From positions 6,448,001 through 6,512,000 of the forward strand of contig NZ_AP018920.1 in assembly GCF_003945385.1 (NCBI RefSeq): a stretch of DNA of 64,000 nt, in the 5' to 3' direction. Below are positions 60,508 through 64,000 of this stretch, one piece after another. This stretch comes from Pseudonocardia autotrophica. Its GTDB lineage: Bacteria > Actinomycetota > Actinomycetes > Mycobacteriales > Pseudonocardiaceae. A model generated the notes under the pieces. It saw nothing but the letters and a program-made list of their open reading frames with translations. It was not told the origin of the DNA and searched no databases. The position numbers were made by a program, and so were the translations under genes. Within the stretch, counting starts at the first letter, position 1, and each line of letters starts with the position of its first letter.

Positions 60508-61954
60508 TCCCGCTCACCCGCCGTTCCCCCTCGACACCGGCCACCGCCAGCAACAGGTCCGCACCGCCGTACTCCGGATCGTCGAGCACGGTGCCGTCGT
60601 CGATCGCGATCAGCACCGACGGATCACCCTGGGTGCGGGCGGTGCCGATCGCGGTCCCGACGGCGTGCAGGGCGCGCAGCGCGACGAGCTGCGGCAGCTC
60701 CGGATCGGCCTCCCGGGACCGGGCGAGCGCCTCGGACAGCCGCACCGGCTCCTGCTCGGGCGCGGGCAGGACGGCGTCGACGTGCTGCCACGCCTGCTCC
60801 CCGAACCGTTCCCGGGGCTGCGGCGCCAGCTCGGGCTCCGGCACCTCGGAGCCGAACGGGTCCCGGTCGGTCGGCGGGGTCAGCAGCGTCTCGACCAGCC
60901 CGCCCAGACTCGGCACCGACGGGTTCCCCACCCCGGTGCCGGCCGCGAAGTACGCCGTCACCGGATCGTTCGCCGCCCCCACGGTGAGGCCGAGCGCGGG
61001 CCGCAGGAGCTGCCCGAAGACGTCCACCGAGGCCCGTTTCGGCTTCCCGGAGAACTGCTGGCGATCCTGCTCGGCCCGGAACGCCGATCCGGCCTCCTGC
61101 AATCGTGCCTGCAGCTGGGTGTGCCGCTGGATGCAGTCGTCGACGACCTCGACCAACTCGGCGGCCTGCCTGCGACGCTCCGGCTCGACGGCCTCGTCGC
61201 GGGCGTCGGCGATGTTGGCCTTGATCACGGTCTCGGCGCGGTAGCGGGCCTCGATGTGGGTGAGGGCCTCGTCGAGCAGCTGCGGGACCGCGTCCAGCCA
61301 GTCCACCGACCGGACGTCGCGCCGGGTCGCCTCGAGCTTGCGGCGCAACGACTCGGCGTACTGCACGGTGCGGTAGCGGGCCTGCTCCGCGGCCAGCCGC
61401 GCGTCGCCGAGCCTGCCGCGCACGATCAGCGTCTCCAGCTTCGTCTCGGCCGCCTCCTGCGCGGACTCGACGTCGGTGTCCAGCGCCCCGACCAGCACGT
61501 TGATCGCCTCGTCGGAGGCGCGCAGGTACACCCCGCCGTCCGGGGCGGCGACCTCCACCAGCAGCTTGAAGTCGAACCGGCGGCGCTGGTAGCGGCCCTG
61601 GGCGTCGGTGCTGCCGTACTCGACGGCGAACCCGCGGTCGATGCTGCCGACGTTGATCAGGTTGTCGATCACCCACTGGGCGACCCTGGCGTGCTCCGCG
61701 CGGGGCGCGTGCGGGACCTGCGCGGCGACGAAGGGCTGCAGCCGCCGGACCACCTCGGCGTGGTCGGCGCCGTGGTCGAAGTCCATCGCGAGGGTGACCT
61801 GGTCGATGGCCTGCAGGCCGATCTCGGCCATCTGATAATCGACCGCGTCCCACTCCAGACGCCCCTTGCGGGCGTCGAGGTCGTGCAGCGGCGCCGTGCA
61901 GGCCAGTGCCTTCAACCGGCGCGCCACGCCCTCGTCCGGACTGATGGTCGACAC
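60500..61954 (-). CDS. Wadjet JetA/MksF-like kleisin subunit
   Basis: This is a 484-residue protein. The N-terminal region (~1-130) is winged-helix-like (VARRLKALACTAPLHDLDAR, RVAQWVIDNLINVGSIDRGF). The middle is helical and coiled-coil (ESAQEAAETKLETLIVRGRLGDARLAAEQARY, RRRQAAELVEVVDDCIQRHTQLQARLQEAGSA in part). The C-terminal part contains LLRPALGLTVGAAND. The layout fits a MukF/MksF/JetA (DUF3375-like) kleisin, although similarity to classical JetA is weak by eye. GTG 61954 is chosen because TACAGT lies seven bases upstream. GTG 61960 is two codons earlier. It is the first gene of the operon. Confidence 0.72.
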   Translation of the reverse strand: MSTISPDEGVARRLKALACTAPLHDLDARKGRLEWDAVDYQMAEIGLQAIDQVTLAMDFDHGADHAEVVRRLQPFVAAQVPHAPRAEHARVAQWVIDNLINVGSIDRGFAVEYGSTDAQGRYQRRRFDFKLLVEVAAPDGGVYLRASDEAINVLVGALDTDVESAQEAAETKLETLIVRGRLGDARLAAEQARYRTVQYAESLRRKLEATRRDVRSVDWLDAVPQLLDEALTHIEARYRAETVIKANIADARDEAVEPERRRQAAELVEVVDDCIQRHTQLQARLQEAGSAFRAEQDRQQFSGKPKRASVDVFGQLLRPALGLTVGAANDPVTAYFAAGTGVGNPSVPSLGGLVETLLTPPTDRDPFGSEVPEPELAPQPRERFGEQAWQHVDAVLPAPEQEPVRLSEALARSREADPELPQLVALRALHAVGTAIGTARTQGDPSVLIAIDDGTVLDDPEYGGADLLLAVAGVEGERRVSGNA

Positions 61955-61961
61955 TCCCACG

Positions 61962-61967
61962 ACTGTA
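61962..61967 (-). promoter_or_regulatory. -10 hexamer for the leaderless SMC operon transcript
   Basis: TACAGT on the minus strand is seven bases before GTG 61954 and ~35 bases from the palindromic element upstream. Confidence 0.55.
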
Positions 61968-62001
61968 GTGAGGGCGTCCGGGCCGTCCCCGGACCGGGCA
62001 T

Positions 62002-62062
62002 GATCCGCATCCTGGGAGTGCAGGGTGCCGGCACGGGCACGAGCACTCCCAGGACGCGGATC
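62002..62062. repeat. 61-bp palindromic element, copy 2 (upstream end of the SMC operon)
   Basis: 20-base arms (62002-62021 and 62043-62062) pair at 19 of 20 positions. The one exception is an A-C mismatch in plus-strand RNA but a U-G wobble in minus-strand RNA. It has the same length and same two 15-base core blocks as the element at 53852, in the same orientation, with different arm segments (GCATCCT paired with AGGACGC). It overlaps the stop codon of the P1-peptidase gene by two bases. Confidence 0.95.
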
Positions 62063-63065
62063 ATGGACCGGTGGCCAGCAACGACGCGTAGGACGGCCGG
62101 TCCGGCGCGGCGGCCGCGGCGAGCAGCGCGTGCGCCACCGCCCGGGCGGTCACGTCCGCCGCGACGGCCTGGATCAGATAGGTGGCGTCCGGATCCGGGA
62201 CCGGCCCGGTGCCGGTGGCCAGGCCGAAGGCGCAGTCGCCGTCCCGGATGGTGTGCACCGGATGGATCGCGCGGGCCAGCCCGTCGTGGGCCATGGTCGC
62301 CAGCCGGGTGCAGCCCGCCTTGTCCAGCGTCGCGTCGGTGGCGACGACGACCAGCGTGGTCGCCGTCCCGGGAGAGGGTGCGTGCCCGGCGTACAGCTCG
62401 GCGATCCGGGCCAGCGCGGCCGGCGACGGCAGGTCCGCGGGGAACTCGCCGGGCAGCCCCCATCGGGCACCCAGCAGCTCACCGGTCCGCGGATCGACGC
62501 CCGACCCGGCGGAGTTGAGCACCACCAGCGCGGCGACCGTCGCGCCCGTACCGAGCACCGCCGATGCGGTGCCGATCCCGCCACGCAGTCCGCCGGAGAC
62601 GGCACCGGTCCCGGCACCCACCGAGCCCTGCGGCACCGGTCCGTGCCGCGCGGCGTCGTAGGCGGCCGCGCCGGTCCGTGCGGTCGGGCGGGCGCCCGGG
62701 TCCCCGCCCCGGCCGAGATCGAACACGACCGCGGCCGGGACGATCGGGACGAGGGCACCGGGCACGGCGAAGCCCTCGCCGTCCCGTTCCAGGCGCCCCA
62801 TCACGCCGGACGCGGCGTCGAGCCCGTACGCGCTCCCGCCGGACAGCGTCACCGCGTGCACCCGCTGCACGCTCGCGGTCGGCGCCAGCAGGTCGGTCTC
62901 CCGGGTGCCGGGTGCCGCCCCGCGGACGTCGGCACCGGCGACCGCGCCGCCCGGCGGGGCGAGCACGACGGTGCTGCCGCTGCGCGCACCCGGCCCGGTC
63001 AGCCCGGCGTGTCCGACTCGCAGGCCGGTGACGTCGGTCAGCCCGTTGTGCTCACCCGGACGCAC
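62061..63065 (-). CDS. P1 family (S58, DmpA-like) peptidase
   Basis: This 334-residue N-terminal-nucleophile-type protein has the family blocks LTDVTGLRVGHAGL, LSGGSAYGLDAASGVMGRLE and GSVGAGTGAVSG. The self-cleavage/nucleophile motif is VVLNSAGSG, and TTLVVVATDATLDKAGCTRLATMAHDGLARAI lies near the end. DmpA-like enzymes are aminopeptidases active on D-, beta- or amide substrates after autoproteolysis. The start is GTG 63065. The stop lies within the 61-bp palindromic element. Together with the neighbouring CoxG-like gene it forms a separate unit from the SMC operon. Confidence 0.9.
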   Translation of the reverse strand: MRPGEHNGLTDVTGLRVGHAGLTGPGARSGSTVVLAPPGGAVAGADVRGAAPGTRETDLLAPTASVQRVHAVTLSGGSAYGLDAASGVMGRLERDGEGFAVPGALVPIVPAAVVFDLGRGGDPGARPTARTGAAAYDAARHGPVPQGSVGAGTGAVSGGLRGGIGTASAVLGTGATVAALVVLNSAGSGVDPRTGELLGARWGLPGEFPADLPSPAALARIAELYAGHAPSPGTATTLVVVATDATLDKAGCTRLATMAHDGLARAIHPVHTIRDGDCAFGLATGTGPVPDPDATYLIQAVAADVTARAVAHALLAAAAAPDRPSYASLLATGP

Positions 63066-63081
63066 CTGCGCTCCCCGCAGA

Positions 63082-63822
63082 TCAGGCCTTCTTCTTCTTG
63101 CCGCCGCGGGCGCGCCGGACGACCAGGAAGATCAGCGCCAGCACGCCGAGCCCGCCGAGCACCGGCGCGAGCCGCTTCAGCACCGGGGCGCCGGCCGAGT
63201 CGAGCAGGTCGATCGCCTCGATCTGGCTGCTCTGCGGCTGCCGCGGCGCGACCGGCTTCGGGGCCGACGTCGCCGGGGCCGCGGTCTCGCCGGCAGCCGG
63301 CGGGACCGCCGGGATCGGGCTGGTCTCGTCGGCGGCGTGCTTCGGGCCCGCCCCGTTCGACGCCGCGTCGCCACCCGGACCGGTCAGCTTGTCCGCCACG
63401 CAGGAGGCGAACTGGCCGATGATCTTGTCGGCGACATCGGAGATGACCCCGCGGCCGAACTGGGCGGGACGCCCGGTGACGGTCATGTCGGTGACCATCG
63501 TGACCGAGGTCTTGTCCGGGCCGTCGGCGACCATGGTGCCGGTGACGACCGCCTTGGCGGTGCCGTTGCCGCGGGCGTCCCGGCCCGAGGCGTCGATGAC
63601 GACCTTGTGGTTGGCGTCATCCCGGTCGATGTAGGTGCCCTTGCCCTTGTAGGTCAGCGAGATCGGGCCCAGCTTGACCTTGACCGTGCCCTGGAACGAG
63701 TCCCCCTCGTACTCGGTCAGGGTGGCCCCGGGGAAGCACGGTGCGATGAGCTCCGGGTCGTTGAGCGCCTTCCAGGCGTCCTCGATCGGCGCCGCGATCG
63801 TGAACTTGTTCTCCAGCTGCAT
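63082..63822 (-). CDS. CoxG-like SRPBCC protein with C-terminal membrane anchor
   Basis: This is a 246-residue protein. Residues 1-145 are a START/SRPBCC domain of the carbon-monoxide-dehydrogenase subunit G type (MQLENKFTIAAPIEDAWKAL, PCFPGATLTEYEGDSFQGTVKVKLGP, VTDMTVTGRPAQFGRGVISDVADKI). A Pro/Ala linker follows, then a membrane helix LGGLGVLALIFLVVRRARGG and a basic tail. CoxG recruits CO dehydrogenase to the membrane in aerobic CO oxidisers. The preceding gene encodes a CoxM-like subunit. GAGGAGG precedes ATG 63822. Confidence 0.9.
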   Translation of the reverse strand: MQLENKFTIAAPIEDAWKALNDPELIAPCFPGATLTEYEGDSFQGTVKVKLGPISLTYKGKGTYIDRDDANHKVVIDASGRDARGNGTAKAVVTGTMVADGPDKTSVTMVTDMTVTGRPAQFGRGVISDVADKIIGQFASCVADKLTGPGGDAASNGAGPKHAADETSPIPAVPPAAGETAAPATSAPKPVAPRQPQSSQIEAIDLLDSAGAPVLKRLAPVLGGLGVLALIFLVVRRARGGKKKKA

Positions 63823-63842
63823 CTCTGTATGCCTCCTCGTGC

Positions 63843-63888
63843 GAAGGGGCGCCGACCCGGGAGGAGTTCCCCGGCCCGGCGCCCCTTC
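63843..63888 (-). terminator. Strong GC-rich hairpin between the coxM-like and coxG-like genes
   Basis: GAAGGGGCGCCG (63843) and CGGCGCCCCTTC (63877) form a perfect 12-base inverted repeat with a 22-base loop. It lies between the stop of the CoxM-like gene and the ribosome-binding site of the CoxG-like gene. There is no U tract. It could be a terminator, an attenuator or an mRNA-processing stem that sets unequal expression. Confidence 0.6.
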
Positions 63889-63916
63889 GGCGTGCTACTG
63901 CGAACGTCAGCGGTCC

Positions 63917-64000
63917 TCAGCCGGCCGCGGCCAGCACGGCCCGCCCGGTGAGCACCTTCGCCAGGTGCTCACGGTAGTCGGCTGCGGCGTCCGCGTCACT
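63917..64000 (-). CDS. CoxM-like FAD-binding subunit of a molybdenum hydroxylase, C-terminal end only
   Basis: Only the last ~27 codons are inside the window. They read DADAAADYREHLAKVLTGRAVLAAAG and then TGA (63917-63919). The A-D-Y-R-x-H-L-A-x-V-L pattern is the usual C-terminus of the medium (FAD) subunit of CO-dehydrogenase/xanthine-dehydrogenase-type enzymes. It runs toward the coxG-like gene on the same strand, in keeping with a cox operon entering from beyond the window edge. The call rests on a short segment. Confidence 0.6.
   Translation of the reverse strand, partial: SDADAAADYREHLAKVLTGRAVLAAAG

Overview
The window is high-GC DNA with an overwhelming G/C third-position bias. It carries the actinobacterial senX3-regX3-gpm-ppx-mshA neighbourhood, mycothiol synthesis (mshA), a DUF222/HNH gene under an actinobacterial-type SOS box, and many leaderless promoters (a TANNNT hexamer 6-8 bases before ATG/GTG). 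It is therefore an actinomycete chromosome. A Pseudonocardia-like member of the Pseudonocardiales is my best guess, by inference from gene content only. No rRNA, tRNA, CRISPR array or complete transposon was seen.

Region by region. (1) 1-6.6 kb, all on the minus strand: gpmA, senX3/regX3 phosphate-sensing two-component system with an upstream PHO-box-like triple repeat, an exopolyphosphatase, a proline-rich membrane protein, a sugar-isomerase-fold protein and a thioesterase cut by the window edge. This order matches Rv0489-Rv0498 of Mycobacterium. (2) 6.7-24.5 kb: small metabolic and regulatory units. These are a membrane serine hydrolase; ornithine aminotransferase plus DDAH with a divergent Lrp regulator; TenA plus a D-amino-acid-oxidase-like enzyme with a divergent GntR regulator; CutA; an AraC regulator; an ArsR/SulP pair under a perfect operator; a membrane protein/winged-helix/acetyltransferase operon; the SOS-controlled HNH gene; YdcF, LysE, RidA and a fused dehydratase-like/VOC protein. 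(3) 24.6-30.7 kb: a scarred accessory patch. It holds an internally deleted glycosyltransferase, a P-loop kinase, a GyrA-tower-like small protein, a MarR/hydrolase pair and a lower-GC Fic gene bracketed by two copies of the 3' end of the neighbouring acyl-CoA ligase gene. (4) 30.7-48.4 kb: acyl-CoA ligase, an operon running DUF3027, sacsin-like ATPase, mshA and YbjN, glutamine cyclotransferase, an MFS transporter, a DUF2771 lipoprotein, a second Fic protein, LLM oxidoreductase, CspB-like protein, a second acyl-CoA synthetase, phospholipase D and a secreted subtilisin. (5) 48.5-53.8 kb: molybdenum supply, with modC, modB and a HTH-TOBE protein, then acyl-CoA dehydrogenase, moaA and moaD. (6) 53.85-62.06 kb: a four-gene SMC-type operon (kleisin-like, KITE-like, SMC ATPase, Toprim nuclease-like) with the architecture of Wadjet/JetABCD or MksFEBG anti-plasmid condensins. 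(7) 62-64 kb: a P1-family peptidase, a CoxG-like protein and the end of a CoxM-like subunit.

The standout observation concerns the SMC operon. Two 61-bp palindromic elements sit at its two ends in the same orientation. They share identical 15-base core blocks but have different, mutually compensating arms, so the whole defence-like cassette is bracketed by covarying hairpins. The SMC protein also departs from the normal ATPase motifs: the P-loop has no first glycine, and Asn follows the Walker B aspartate.
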